Shown here: piece after piece, positions 34,297 to 42,755 of the stretch
Position numbering within the stretch: the stretch's first letter is position 1
Layout: the number at the start of each line of letters is the position of its first letter
NCBI GenBank assembly: GCA_942492815.1
Contig: OW818658.1
Coordinates: 4,092,001-4,156,000, forward strand
Direction of reading: 5' to 3'
Length of the DNA stretch: 64,000 nucleotides
Origin: JAEUWI01 sp942492815
GTDB taxonomy: Bacteria; Hydrogenedentota; Hydrogenedentia; Hydrogenedentales; JAEUWI01
The notes under the pieces: generated by a model
Seen by the model: only the letters and a program-made list of their open reading frames with translations
Databases searched by the model: none
Told to the model about the DNA's origin: nothing
Program-made: the position numbers and the translations under genes

Positions 34297-35703
34297 TCAG
34301 GCCCTCGGCGCGAAACGCGCGATCAGCAGCCCGAAGCTGCCCAGTACAACGAGCGCCAGCCCAATCGACTGACTCCAGCCGCCGGGGCGGCGCTCCGCCG
34401 TCAGGGCCACGCCGTGGGGCGCGAAGGGGTTCTCCCGCGACAGCCCAAAGACCCAAGGGCCGATTCGAACTTGCTCATCACCTTCGAGGGTGTGCTCCTG
34501 CGATACCTCACCCTGCGGATCGAGCGCCGATATCCGGTAGCGCGCGTCGGGTTGTACGGGTTCGATCTGGTAGAGCAGGCGGAAGTCACCCAGGGTCTCC
34601 GACGACCCCTCGCGCAACACGATCATCTGCTCGCCCAGGCGCACCCGGGCCGCGCGCACGGTGTCGCCCGGCACGGCGAGGGCCTGGGCCATCACCTGCT
34701 TCAGGAGCACCGGCGCACCGGAGGTCGTATCCGCCGCCATCTCAAACTCCTGGACGGGCGTGCCCTGCTGGAGGAGGCGACCGATCGCACGGTTCTCGCG
34801 CCAGGCATGAAGGTAGAGCATTCGACCCGTGGCCGCCGGGTCTTCATAAATGAACTTATCCTCGGGCCCGGCGGCATTGGCCCGTATCGTCTTCGATTCC
34901 CGGCCGATGCTCCGCTGAATTTCGAGGGTAATCTGGCCCTCGCCGCGCTCGGCCCTGCCAATTCTAACCTGGGTGCCGTCGCGCAGAACCAGCCCCGATC
35001 CGGGTACCAGGTTCTCAAGCCACTGGATGGCGTTGTCTTCCCGGACGCCCCAGCGCGCGCCAGCAATCGCATCGAGGGAGGGAACAAAGGCCTGCCGGGC
35101 TTCCGCCTCGCTGCCGTGCCACTGGAAGCAGAGGGAGAGATCGGGCCGAACGATACTGGGGGCGCCAGATTCGAGGAACACCACACGGCGCTCCGAGGAG
35201 GAATCACCGGGTACCTCGACGGCGGCCATGGGCTCGCCCCGGGGATCACGAACGAGCCCCGCCCAGGGTCCCACTTCGAGAACCTCCAGCGATTCCCCGC
35301 CCAGTTCGATACGTTCGCCGGCTTTGATCGTTTGTCGGCGCATGGCCCCCGGCTCGTCCATGCGGAGCACATCCCAGGGGGGATATTCCCGGACGATCTC
35401 GACTTCTTCGAGCCGCAGGGCGAAGGGCAGGATGAGCCCGTCGTAGAGCTGGTCGCTCCGCAGCGCCTTGACGCTCCGGGGATTGTCAAAGAGGAGCAGA
35501 TCGGGGGCGACGGCCCGCTGGGCGGCACCCGGACGAAAGGCGTTACCCGCCGGACTGAAGGCGAGGCTCTCCGACGTCCCCGGAAGGAGAAATACGGAGC
35601 CGCTGAAGTGCTGGAGGTAGTGAAAGGCCCACCCCGCCACCATAAAGAGTGCGCCCAGATACAGCGAGGACAGGAGGAGCCGCTTTTTTCCTTTGGAAGC
35701 CAT
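34297..35703 (-). CDS. Membrane-anchored protein, possibly ResB-like
   Basis: The 468-residue product has one membrane helix at each end (about 9-27 and 443-462) around a large extracytoplasmic region. The segment LYDGLILPFALRLEEVEIVREYPPWDVL resembles the stretch of ResB/Ccs1 cytochrome c biogenesis proteins where a periplasmic domain begins, and a helix at the far C-terminus also fits. However, the multiple N-terminal helices of true ResB are absent and no CcsA/ResA gene is nearby. Function is therefore open. It follows a TetR-family gene by 45 bp in the same direction and may be controlled by it. Confidence 0.55.
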   Translation of the reverse strand: MASKGKKRLLLSSLYLGALFMVAGWAFHYLQHFSGSVFLLPGTSESLAFSPAGNAFRPGAAQRAVAPDLLLFDNPRSVKALRSDQLYDGLILPFALRLEEVEIVREYPPWDVLRMDEPGAMRRQTIKAGERIELGGESLEVLEVGPWAGLVRDPRGEPMAAVEVPGDSSSERRVVFLESGAPSIVRPDLSLCFQWHGSEAEARQAFVPSLDAIAGARWGVREDNAIQWLENLVPGSGLVLRDGTQVRIGRAERGEGQITLEIQRSIGRESKTIRANAAGPEDKFIYEDPAATGRMLYLHAWRENRAIGRLLQQGTPVQEFEMAADTTSGAPVLLKQVMAQALAVPGDTVRAARVRLGEQMIVLREGSSETLGDFRLLYQIEPVQPDARYRISALDPQGEVSQEHTLEGDEQVRIGPWVFGLSRENPFAPHGVALTAERRPGGWSQSIGLALVVLGSFGLLIARFAPRA

Positions 35704-35748
35704 GGGCGGAATTATGGCAGCGCGAGGGGCGCAATGACAATGGCCGCC

Positions 35749-36387
35749 TCAGTTGGTGTAGGGGCTTACCAGGATTGCTTCGGGTTTTTCCCGATACTTC
35801 GCGCCCGAAACGAAAAAGTCCACGAGCGACGCCGCAAGCTCTGGAGAGAGGTGGGTGTCGAGCCGGTTGGACTTTGCCATCATATGGAAATCCATAATGC
35901 CGAGGAACACCAGCGTCAGGCTCTGGCTATTGCCGCCGGAAAGCTCCTTGTTCTTCAGGCCATCACGGATCACGTACTCCACCACCTTGAAGCGCTGGCG
36001 GATCAATTTGTCTCGATCCAGCGACGGCCCCTGCTGGGGCGGGGCGAAGAGGACCTGGAGAATCAGGCGGACCGCCTGGACATTCTCTTCGGCCAGGGCG
36101 AAGGCCGCGCTGATGATGCCTTTGAGGCGAGGCACGCAGTGACCTTCGCGCTGGCTACCCTGATCGATCCGCTGGATTAGGTCGCTGAAGGTTGTCTCGA
36201 AAAGGCGCCGGAACAGATCTTCCTTGTTCTCGAAATAGTAATAGAGCACCGGACGTGTGACGCCCGCGCCTTCGATAATTTCTCGAATGCTCGTGCCTTC
36301 GTAGCCCTTTTCGCTGAAAAGGGTCAGGGCACTGCGAAGCAGTTTGGTCTCCGCTTCATTTACTTGTTGCGCTTCACCTACCGCCAT
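35749..36387 (-). CDS. TetR/AcrR family transcriptional regulator
   Basis: The 212-residue protein has the TetR N-terminal helix-turn-helix: TKLLRSALTLFSEKGYEGTSIREIIEGAGVTRPVLYYYFENKEDLFRRLF (residues about 14-63). The C-terminal all-helical part is the ligand-binding and dimer region (residues 80-205) and is not diagnostic of the ligand. Most members repress neighbouring genes or their own operon. The likely target is the membrane-protein gene 45 bp downstream. No operator palindrome is obvious upstream. Confidence 0.88.
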   Translation of the reverse strand: MAVGEAQQVNEAETKLLRSALTLFSEKGYEGTSIREIIEGAGVTRPVLYYYFENKEDLFRRLFETTFSDLIQRIDQGSQREGHCVPRLKGIISAAFALAEENVQAVRLILQVLFAPPQQGPSLDRDKLIRQRFKVVEYVIRDGLKNKELSGGNSQSLTLVFLGIMDFHMMAKSNRLDTHLSPELAASLVDFFVSGAKYREKPEAILVSPYTN

Positions 36388-36479
36388 GGAACTCTCCGCA
36401 GGCTACCTACCGTTCGTTACTGCAAACATACGGGATTAGCCGGGTGCGGAACGTTCACGCCGCGGCCCGGTCAGGCCCA

Positions 36480-37073
36480 TCAGGGATACAGGCGATCATG
36501 ATGCCACGCACCCTCTACAAGAGTATAGCGCAGACGGTCGTGAAGCCGGTAAGGTTGTTTCAGCCAGAATTCGATGTGGCTCGGCACCACCCGGAAGCCG
36601 GACCAGAAGGGCGGACGGGGCACTTTGCCAATGGCGTATTTCGCGCTGTACTTGGCGATGCGCCGCTCGAACTCCAGACGCTCGGTGTAGGGCTGGGACT
36701 GCTTGGACGCCCAAGCGCCTATCTGGCTCTGCTTTGGGCGATGGGCGAAGTACTCATCGGCTTCCGCCTCGGAGACCGGCTCCACGGCACCGCGCACGCG
36801 CACTTGCTTCTCCAGCGGCATCCAGTGGAAGTTAAGGGCGGCCTTGGGAATTTCCCCAAGCTCGCGCGACTTTGCGCTGGTCAGATTTGTAAAGAAGACG
36901 AAGCCCTCGGAGGAGAAGTCCTTCAAAAGGACGACGCGGGAATCGGGCAGCATGTCGCGATCCACCGTGGAGAGAATCATGGCGTCGGGATCGGCGATGG
37001 CGGCGCACTGTTTCGCTTCGTCAAACCAGGCGGCGAAAAGTGTGTAGGGATCGGGCTCTTTGGGGATGGACAT
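36480..37073 (-). CDS. pdxH: Pyridoxamine 5'-phosphate oxidase
   Basis: The 197-residue FMN enzyme oxidises pyridoxamine/pyridoxine phosphate to pyridoxal phosphate. Motifs in order: DPDAMILSTVDRDMLPDSRVVLLKDF, FVFFTNLTSAKSREL, ALNFHWMPLEKQVRVRGAVEPV, RPKQSQIGAWASKQSQ, and the C-terminal FWSGFRVVPSHIEFW...RLHDRLRYTL...HHDRLYP signature. Length is normal for the family (about 200-220), missing only some N-terminal residues. It is transcribed alone. Confidence 0.95.
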   Translation of the reverse strand: MSIPKEPDPYTLFAAWFDEAKQCAAIADPDAMILSTVDRDMLPDSRVVLLKDFSSEGFVFFTNLTSAKSRELGEIPKAALNFHWMPLEKQVRVRGAVEPVSEAEADEYFAHRPKQSQIGAWASKQSQPYTERLEFERRIAKYSAKYAIGKVPRPPFWSGFRVVPSHIEFWLKQPYRLHDRLRYTLVEGAWHHDRLYP

Positions 37074-37226
37074 GAAGATCCTTGATGTAAGTATTCGTTT
37101 ATTGAACGCGCAGCGATCGCAAGCCTATTCAGGATCTTCCGATTCAAGCGCTTAGCATACTATTGAAAGACTATCCGCGGGGCCTTGCGTCCTCATGGAG
37201 AAAACAACAGCCTGTCAGTTTTCTAA

Positions 37227-37299
37227 TCCGTGAGTTTCCGTGTAATCCGTGGTCAAATACCCTTTTTTATTGACCACGGACTACACGGAAACACACGGA
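37227..37299. repeat. Long inverted repeat (hairpin) in intergenic DNA
   Basis: TCCGTGAGTTTCCGTGTAATCC...AAATA and TATTGACCACGGACTACACGG...CGGA form about 32 bp of imperfect stem with a loop of about 8 nt containing a T-run. It lies between the pdxH start and the end of the upstream isomerase gene and could terminate the latter, but its size is more typical of a dispersed repeat. Confidence 0.7.
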
Positions 37300-37444
37300 T
37301 GAGAAGAGTAGATGTGCGGTCTGGTGGCCGTAAGTATTTTTGCGTTCCCTAGCCTCTTTAGTGGCAAAAAACCGTCCACAATGATTCGGCAGATGAATGA
37401 CAAGGTGGGAGAAACCCAACAGGTTTAGCGGTGGTCAGGTCGCC

Positions 37445-38257
37445 TTAGACGAACTGCTTCATGTATTCGAGGCTCTTGCGCGCGATGGTTTCGGGGCCCG
37501 GATCGAAGTTGAACACTTCCACCGAAACGTAACCGCTAAAATTCACGTCCTTCAGGGCCTGGAAGATGGGCGCAAAATCGACATCGCCAAAGCCCGGGCC
37601 GTGGAGGTTCTCGTCGTTGGCGTGATAGTGCTTCATGTGACCGGCATGTCGGCGGATAAGGGTGGCCCGATCATCCTTTTCAAAGGTCATGGCCTTCGTA
37701 TCCAGGATCAATTGAAAATTGGGATGATCCACGGCATCAATAAGCGTGACCGCTTCCGCCGCACTCTGGAGGAAGTTGGTCTCCATGTGGGTCAGCGGTT
37801 CGATGCAGATGGTCACATCCCGCGCTTCGCAGACCGGCATGGCCGCTTCGAACACCGAGCGGGCATAGCCGAAGGCCTCGTCGTAGGTGACGCCCTCTTC
37901 CACATTGCGCTGCTTGGGCGAGCCGAAGATGATCACCTTGCCGCCGATGTCCCCGCAGAAATTGACCAGGGCCTTGAGGTAGTCGGTGGTGAAAGCCCGC
38001 ACCGCGGGATCAGGGTGGGTCAGATAAACGCCCTGGGGCCCCACGAAGACCCAGTGGATGCCCAGGATATCCAGATCCGCCTCGGCGGCGCGCTTCACGA
38101 TTTCCCCGCGCGTGGCGGCCGATATATCCGTCACGTATTCGGAGAAGGTAAAGGGGGCGATCTCGATTCCGTCGTAGCCGGTTTCCTTCACGAAGTTAAC
38201 CGTGCGGCCGATGTCGTTCCAGTCTTTGAAAATTTCGCTGCAGATTCCGAACTTCAC
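37445..38257 (-). CDS. Sugar phosphate isomerase/epimerase family protein (AP endonuclease 2-like TIM barrel)
   Basis: The 270-residue protein begins at GTG (KFGICSEIFKDW) and shows the xylose-isomerase-like barrel with metal ligands in typical places: ETGYDGIEIAP, VTICIEPLTHMETNFLQSAAEAV, LILDTKAMTFE, HYHANDENLHGPGFGDVDF and YVSVEVFNFDPGPE. Members isomerise or epimerise sugars such as inosose or 3-keto sugars, and the exact substrate is unknown. It starts 12 bp after the REC-PAS-GGDEF gene and is likely co-transcribed, which is an odd metabolic-signalling pairing. Confidence 0.85.
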   Translation of the reverse strand: MKFGICSEIFKDWNDIGRTVNFVKETGYDGIEIAPFTFSEYVTDISAATRGEIVKRAAEADLDILGIHWVFVGPQGVYLTHPDPAVRAFTTDYLKALVNFCGDIGGKVIIFGSPKQRNVEEGVTYDEAFGYARSVFEAAMPVCEARDVTICIEPLTHMETNFLQSAAEAVTLIDAVDHPNFQLILDTKAMTFEKDDRATLIRRHAGHMKHYHANDENLHGPGFGDVDFAPIFQALKDVNFSGYVSVEVFNFDPGPETIARKSLEYMKQFV

Positions 38258-38269
38258 GTGAACTACTTT

Positions 38270-39625
38270 CTAATGGTCCGCCGCGACCGCTTCGCTGTCG
38301 GGGGCTTCTTCGGGACGATACACATACACCTGGTTTCCGCCCGACCGCTTCGCGTCGTACATCATGGCGTCCGCAAATCGGATGAAGGAACGCAGGGTGC
38401 TGCCAGGGCGGTATTCCATCAGGCCCACGCTGAGCGTAAGCCGGTCAAAACGCCGGGCCTCGAAGGAGGATCGAATACGCTCGGCGATCACGTGGGCCTG
38501 TTTCTCATCGGCTTCCGGCAGGATGACGGTAAACTCGTCACCGCCGTAGCGGAATCCGATATCCACGTGCTCGCGGGTACACTCCAGCACCACTTCGCCC
38601 GCGGCCCGGAGCACGCGGTCGCCCTCCAGATGACCGTGGCCGTCGTTGTAGGGCTTGAACTTGTCCACATCGAAGAGCAGCAGGGAAAGGGGGTGGCCCT
38701 GGCGCGTGGCGCGCTCGATTTCCGCGTCCAGCCGGTCGTAGAAATAGCGCTGGTTATAGAGACAGGTGAGGCTGTCCTTGATGGACATTTCCTTCAACTC
38801 ATTCTCCAGCCGTTTCTGCTGGGTAATGTCCTTGCAGATCGCCAGCGTGGATATGGTCGCGCCATCCGGGTCGTGAACCTGGGACAGCGACATGTTAATC
38901 GGGATCAGGGAACCGCCCTTGTGGGTGATCTCCGTCTCGTAATTCTGGAGGGGCTTGTCGTGGCCGAGCATGCGGAAGATATACGAGAGCTCATCCTGCC
39001 CGCCATTGAGCAACTGCTGGAGGGTCATCCCCAGAAGGGTTTCGCGTTCATAGCCAAACATGTGCACCGCGCCCTGATTGGCGAAGGAAACACGGTAGTT
39101 GGCACCCACGGTTACAATGGCGTCGACCGTGCTGTTGAAGAGGCTTTCCAGGTATTCCTTCGTGGCCAGGAGCTCGCGGTTCGTCCGCTCCAGATCCACC
39201 GTCGCCTCCTTCACCCGGGACTCCAGCTCGCGCTTGTAGTTCCGGTTCTCAATCAGCAGGCGGCGGCGATCAAGCGCCTTCTCCACGGCCAGCGAGATTT
39301 CCGAGAGGTTGAAGGGCTTCAGGAGATAGTCGTCGGCCCCCGCGCGCATCGCCTCGATCGCATTGGTGACTTCCAGCAAGGCCGTCACCACGATAACGGC
39401 CATTTCTTCATCCACGCGCTTGGCCTGGATGACCACGTCGATGCCATGCAACTCCGGCATCTTCAGATCGGTGATCAACAGGTCAAAGCGCCGTGATTTG
39501 ACCGTTTCGAGTGCCGCCACGGCGGAGGTGAAGAGCTCACATTCGTAGCCCTCCTCCGTCAGATGCTGCCCCAGGAGCTCAAGAATGCTCGACTCGTCGT
39601 CGAGCACCAGAATACGCTGTTTCAC
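38270..39625 (-). CDS. Response regulator with PAS and GGDEF domains (diguanylate cyclase)
   Basis: The 451-residue protein has a receiver domain (1-120; acidic pocket D9/D10, phosphoacceptor D53, T81, K103), a coiled linker, a PAS domain (about 155-275) and a GGDEF domain (280-440). The active-site GGDEF (361-365) and the metal-binding DVDKFKPYNDGHGH are intact, so it should make cyclic di-GMP. The inhibitory RxxD site is not present in canonical form (EHVD at that position). The start is GTG. No c-di-GMP effector is obvious next to it. The partner kinase is not adjacent. Confidence 0.92.
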   Translation of the reverse strand: MKQRILVLDDESSILELLGQHLTEEGYECELFTSAVAALETVKSRRFDLLITDLKMPELHGIDVVIQAKRVDEEMAVIVVTALLEVTNAIEAMRAGADDYLLKPFNLSEISLAVEKALDRRRLLIENRNYKRELESRVKEATVDLERTNRELLATKEYLESLFNSTVDAIVTVGANYRVSFANQGAVHMFGYERETLLGMTLQQLLNGGQDELSYIFRMLGHDKPLQNYETEITHKGGSLIPINMSLSQVHDPDGATISTLAICKDITQQKRLENELKEMSIKDSLTCLYNQRYFYDRLDAEIERATRQGHPLSLLLFDVDKFKPYNDGHGHLEGDRVLRAAGEVVLECTREHVDIGFRYGGDEFTVILPEADEKQAHVIAERIRSSFEARRFDRLTLSVGLMEYRPGSTLRSFIRFADAMMYDAKRSGGNQVYVYRPEEAPDSEAVAADH

Positions 39626-39704
39626 GTGCTCGCGCTCCCGCTATTCGTGTGCCGGTTGACCGGAAACAAAAACCCATTCCGCCCGGGAATGATGGTAGGC
39701 ATGG

Positions 39705-39932
39705 TCAGGCATACTTCAGAACGGCGATCATCACAAAAATGGATCCAATACCCAAGCTGACTTCCAGCTTGTTGGGCAGTTGATCCTTGTCGAATTCCTT
39801 GTTGCCCAGTTCACCGTCCTTCTTCATCGCCAACTCTTGACCCTGAGCGTGTACCTCCTCGGTACACAGTCCCACCCCAAGGCAAGACGCCAGACACAAC
39901 AACCCCGCAATCGCCAAATATTTCTTAGCCAT
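39705..39932 (-). CDS. Small secreted/membrane hypothetical protein, 75 aa
   Basis: MAKKYLAIAGLLCLASCLGVGL is a signal-like N-terminus (cleavage possibly after VHA), followed by a charged middle (MKKDGELGNKEFDKDQ) and a C-terminal hydrophobic helix (VSLGIGSIFVMIAVL). GGAG lies about 12 nt upstream of the ATG. The size and layout are those of a real small envelope protein, but I recognise no family. Confidence 0.5.
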   Translation of the reverse strand: MAKKYLAIAGLLCLASCLGVGLCTEEVHAQGQELAMKKDGELGNKEFDKDQLPNKLEVSLGIGSIFVMIAVLKYA

Positions 39933-40051
39933 AGTAGTTGGTCTCCATGTTGAAGCTTCCCCTGCATTGTAAACAGTTGAGAATAAAAGTGCAATCTATT
40001 TGAGGCTCCCTCCCCCCTCCCCCGGGCCCGAAAAGTCGATCAACTTATTTG

Positions 40052-40080
40052 TTGTCTGTATTTGCCTGTTTTTGTATAAT
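40052..40080 (+). promoter_or_regulatory. Promoter of the excisionase-like gene
   Basis: TTGTCT (40052-40057), 17 bp, TATAAT (40075-40080). The -10 box is a perfect consensus. The predicted start near 40087 leaves a leader of about 46 nt. Confidence 0.65.
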
Positions 40081-40132
40081 CAACCCACTTGGTTCGCCGC
40101 GAATTGTTCAGCATCAGATAGGGCCGTCCTAC

Positions 40133-40510
40133 ATGGAAAAGATTCTCACTGTCAACGACGTTGCCGCCGTACTTCAGGTCAAGGCCATTACCGTCCGGGA
40201 AATGTTTCGCGAAAAGCGACTTCGCGGGTTCAAGGTTGGCAAATCCTGGCGTACGACGGAGGTCATGTTGCAGGAGGACATTAATGCCCTCGCGCGCGGG
40301 GAAGCCCCCGCCGAACTTCCCGGCGCTGCCGAGGCACCCGACCGGCCCGCCCCGGTTCCGGCCACCATGGCGACTGAAAAGCCCGCCCCGAAAACACCGC
40401 CCCCCGCTCCAGAGGTCTCCCAGGCCCCTCGGGCGCCCAAGAAAAGCCCTGCGCCCCCTGTTAAAGAGGGCGACGATTCCGGTGAAGACACCCAGCAGTT
40501 GCTGTTCTAG
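40133..40510 (+). CDS. Excisionase-like (MerR-fold) DNA-binding protein with Pro/Ala-rich tail
   Basis: The 125-residue protein starts MEKILTVNDVAAVLQVKAI with a helix-turn-helix of the excisionase/HTH_17 type (residues 1-55: TVNDVAAVLQV, TVREMFREKRLRGFKVGKSWRTTEVMLQEDI). The second half is low-complexity Pro/Ala/Lys and ends in an acidic stretch with DTQQLLF. No integrase or phage gene is nearby, so it is probably a chromosomal regulator rather than a phage Xis. The longer frame upstream is rejected because the promoter -10 box would lie inside it. Confidence 0.75.
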   Translation: MEKILTVNDVAAVLQVKAITVREMFREKRLRGFKVGKSWRTTEVMLQEDINALARGEAPAELPGAAEAPDRPAPVPATMATEKPAPKTPPPAPEVSQAPRAPKKSPAPPVKEGDDSGEDTQQLLF

Positions 40511-40666
40511 CCGCGTCTATTGGCATTATATTATGCGGCCCTGGCAGGCGGCGCCGCTTGCCGTGTGGCGGCGCGCATCCGGTATCGCGCCCAAAGCCGA
40601 CCTCTGCCAGCGGCGTTGCCCCCTCCCCATCGCCCTGAATACAAATTTTTGCCCCCCGATTGAGAA

Positions 40667-40695
40667 TTGACAAAACTGCGCAAAGCATCTACTAT
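40667..40695 (+). promoter_or_regulatory. Strong sigma-70-type promoter
   Basis: TTGACA (perfect -35, 40667-40672), 17 bp, TACTAT (40690-40695). The start near 40702 leaves a leader of about 150 nt before the ATG at 40850. The rest of the 340-bp gap after the previous gene shows no other feature. Confidence 0.7.
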
Positions 40696-40849
40696 GACTG
40701 CCGGTCAATAACGATTCCGCAAGGGGTCGCGGCCTCGTTGTGTACGGCTTCAGCCTCGCAACGCGGGCCCCGGGGAGGTTCAGTCGAGTGCTCCTCCACC
40801 GCTGCATTGGTGATTCGTCACGTGCACTACGAAAAGGAAAGGGAGTTTA

Positions 40850-41704
40850 ATGCGTATTCTGGAGTTCCTGAAAGATTCCAAAGGCGACGTGGAGGCTTCA
40901 GGCCTGATCCACGAATGTGGACTCTTCGCCATGTATCATCGGGTATTCAGCACCGAGGAACAGCAGCGCATCGAGTCCCGCCAGGCGGACTTCCCTTTCA
41001 CCCGGGGGGAATACATCGCATCGCGACTGGGCGAGATCGATATGATCAGCGATCTGGCCATATTTTCCCAGCGTTTCTGCGGCTCCCTGGAAGATCGTTT
41101 CATCGCGGTCCGGTTGAAATATATCGGGGCCTGCTTTCTGATCGAGGCGGGCGACTGGTATGCCCTCCACCTCTTTATCCAGGAAATTATTCGGGATGCG
41201 GACAATCTGCGGATGCAGTTGCCCGCCGCCCGCGCCTTCACCAAAGAATGCTGCGAACAGCACATCAAGTACTCTCAGCAGATCCTCCACAGCGTTCCCG
41301 CCGGTAACCTCCAGGGAGAGCATCTGGGCTACTGGGTCATGTCCCATCTGCTGGAAGAAGAAACCAATTACGACCGCGCCCTGCACTATGTCGAACAGGG
41401 CCTCCACCTCGGATGGCAGGGAAATTGGGAAGCGCGAATCAAGCACCTCCAGAAACTCGCCCCGCCCCGAAGCACCAAGACTACGATTATCAACCAGAGC
41501 GGAGGACGCGCCTCGTCCCTGCCCACCCCGGCCCCCAGGCCGGCACTGCACGGCGGTACGCCCACCCCGCCCCCGCAGGCGAGCGAGCGTAATGTGATGT
41601 GCGGCCAATGCGGCCAGAAGATGCGGATACCGTCGACCTTTACGAAGGCCTTCGGCGCATGCGTCAAATGTGGTAGCCGGGTGGACATTCCGGAGCTCCA
41701 ATAG
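40850..41704 (+). CDS. Hypothetical helical protein with C-terminal zinc ribbon
   Basis: The 284-residue product is helical over residues 1-210 (TPR-like pairs such as FIAVRLKYIGACFLIEAGDWYALHLFIQEIIRDAD and YDRALHYVEQGLHLGWQGNWEARIKHLQ). A Pro/Thr-rich linker (about 215-245) leads to a rubredoxin-like ribbon with CGQCG and CVKCG (two CxxC knuckles about 20 residues apart). I do not recognise the full architecture. AAGGAAAGGGAG precedes the ATG. Confidence 0.65.
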   Translation: MRILEFLKDSKGDVEASGLIHECGLFAMYHRVFSTEEQQRIESRQADFPFTRGEYIASRLGEIDMISDLAIFSQRFCGSLEDRFIAVRLKYIGACFLIEAGDWYALHLFIQEIIRDADNLRMQLPAARAFTKECCEQHIKYSQQILHSVPAGNLQGEHLGYWVMSHLLEEETNYDRALHYVEQGLHLGWQGNWEARIKHLQKLAPPRSTKTTIINQSGGRASSLPTPAPRPALHGGTPTPPPQASERNVMCGQCGQKMRIPSTFTKAFGACVKCGSRVDIPELQ

Positions 41705-41827
41705 GACCCGGTCACATTGTTCCATTTCAGCGCATTGTTATCATTATTTTTATCTTGCGCATAGAGGCCTTTTCTGATACTCTGAAATCGCAGCACGTAT
41801 GATGGTAACCTCAGCGTGCTGGGTAGG

Positions 41828-41858
41828 GCCGCCGCGTGGTGTATTCACCCACGGCGGC
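41828..41858 (+). promoter_or_regulatory. Hairpin in the long leader of the next gene
   Basis: GCCGCCGcGTGG and CCCACGGCGGC form a stem of about 10 bp, 220 nt upstream of the following ATG. The whole gap 41705-42076 carries no gene. A weak -35/-10 pair (TTGCGC, 17 bp, TACTCT) lies at about 41754-41782. I could not match the leader to a known riboswitch. Confidence 0.3.
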
Positions 41859-42076
41859 TGAGCCTTTTCAGGGGGATTCCCGCGTGCCGCCTTGGGGTCG
41901 CTTTGCCCTTTTTCCCGAAACTAAGGTCAACCTTTGCAGGTCCTACTGGCACCAAGGCAATTCGGGCGTGCCGTGTGAATCCATCCCGGGCCGGGTCCGC
42001 TTTTATGCGGCTCCTGGGCGCGGCGGCACACGGCGCGGTCCCAATCCCAACCCACTATCGAGAGGAAACTTGAACC

Positions 42077-42616
42077 ATGAAGTCATCGTACACCCACTTT
42101 GCCGTTGCGGCCGTGCTGGCCGCTGGTGCCGTCTTCACTGGCGGTGCCCTGGTTAATGCTCAGGACTCCGTTGATACCGAACTCTCGACCGCGATCACGA
42201 AGTTGAGCGCGGAACAGAAAGCGGCGCTTCTGGTGCTGGTCAATGGCATCGTTCAGGCCACCGGGCCGCAGGAATCCCCGGAAGACGGCGCGATGAAGAC
42301 GGTCAAGGCGTATGTGAAGGCGGCAGAAGACGCCGACGTGGAAGGACTGATGGCCCAGATCTCCGACAGCTTCAGCCACTATGAAGTCGGCGATAAGGCC
42401 GCGCTCCGCGGTTTCGTGGATCAGGTGAAGACGGAGGGGATGCTGGAAGACATCACCGGAAATACTGAAGAGGCCAAAACCGAAGTCGAAGGGGATATCG
42501 TCACCGTGTATCCCGTGGAACTGGAGGGCATCTTCGGGACCGTCACCTACGAGTTCAAGTTGAAGAAAGAAGGAGAAGCCTGGAAAATCGTGGGCTTCGA
42601 TATGACCGGGGTGTGA
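42077..42616 (+). CDS. Small secreted protein with SnoaL/NTF2-like features
   Basis: The 179-residue product has a signal peptide (1-28, cleavage after VNA). After a helical, Ala-rich linker comes an NTF2-like pattern: MKTVKAYVKAAEDADVEGLMAQISDSFSHY, then sheet-like segments ending TYEFKLKKEGEAWKIVGFDMTG, a hallmark of SnoaL/DUF4440-type cones. Ligand and function are unknown. GAGAGGAAAC lies upstream of the ATG. A strong terminator follows 18 bp after the stop, so it is monocistronic. Confidence 0.7.
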   Translation: MKSSYTHFAVAAVLAAGAVFTGGALVNAQDSVDTELSTAITKLSAEQKAALLVLVNGIVQATGPQESPEDGAMKTVKAYVKAAEDADVEGLMAQISDSFSHYEVGDKAALRGFVDQVKTEGMLEDITGNTEEAKTEVEGDIVTVYPVELEGIFGTVTYEFKLKKEGEAWKIVGFDMTGV

Positions 42617-42634
42617 TTTGAAGCAGCCGTTTCC

Positions 42635-42668
42635 GCCGGAGGGCGCCTTGCCGCCCTCCGGCTTTTTT
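42635..42668 (+). terminator. Rho-independent terminator
   Basis: GCCGGAGGGCG, loop, CGCCCTCCGGC followed by TTTTTT. The stem is perfect and the T-run immediate. Confidence 0.92.
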
Positions 42669-42755
42669 GTCGGGAATTTCGCACCCCGTTGTTCACCGTG
42701 GCCAAAAATCGAGTATGCTGGCGAAAGATTCCTGTAAACCCGGCCGGATAGTGCG

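Noticed and set aside
34282..36180. Long open frame on the plus strand opposite the membrane-protein and TetR genes
   Set aside because: High GC content keeps antisense frames open. The product has no signal, motif or ribosome-binding site, while the minus-strand genes have clear domains.
37397..39496. Very long plus-strand frame opposite the isomerase and GGDEF genes
   Set aside because: Antisense to two genes with intact catalytic motifs; the translated product is Gly/His/Arg-biased like other GC shadows.
40049..40132. Longer N-terminus for the excisionase-like protein
   Set aside because: The perfect TATAAT of its promoter lies inside that extension, and the HTH motif starts right after the ATG at 40133.
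41705..42076. Possible riboswitch (cyclic di-GMP or cobalamin) in the leader of the 42077 gene
   Set aside because: One good hairpin exists, but I could not match the conserved core bases of either class.
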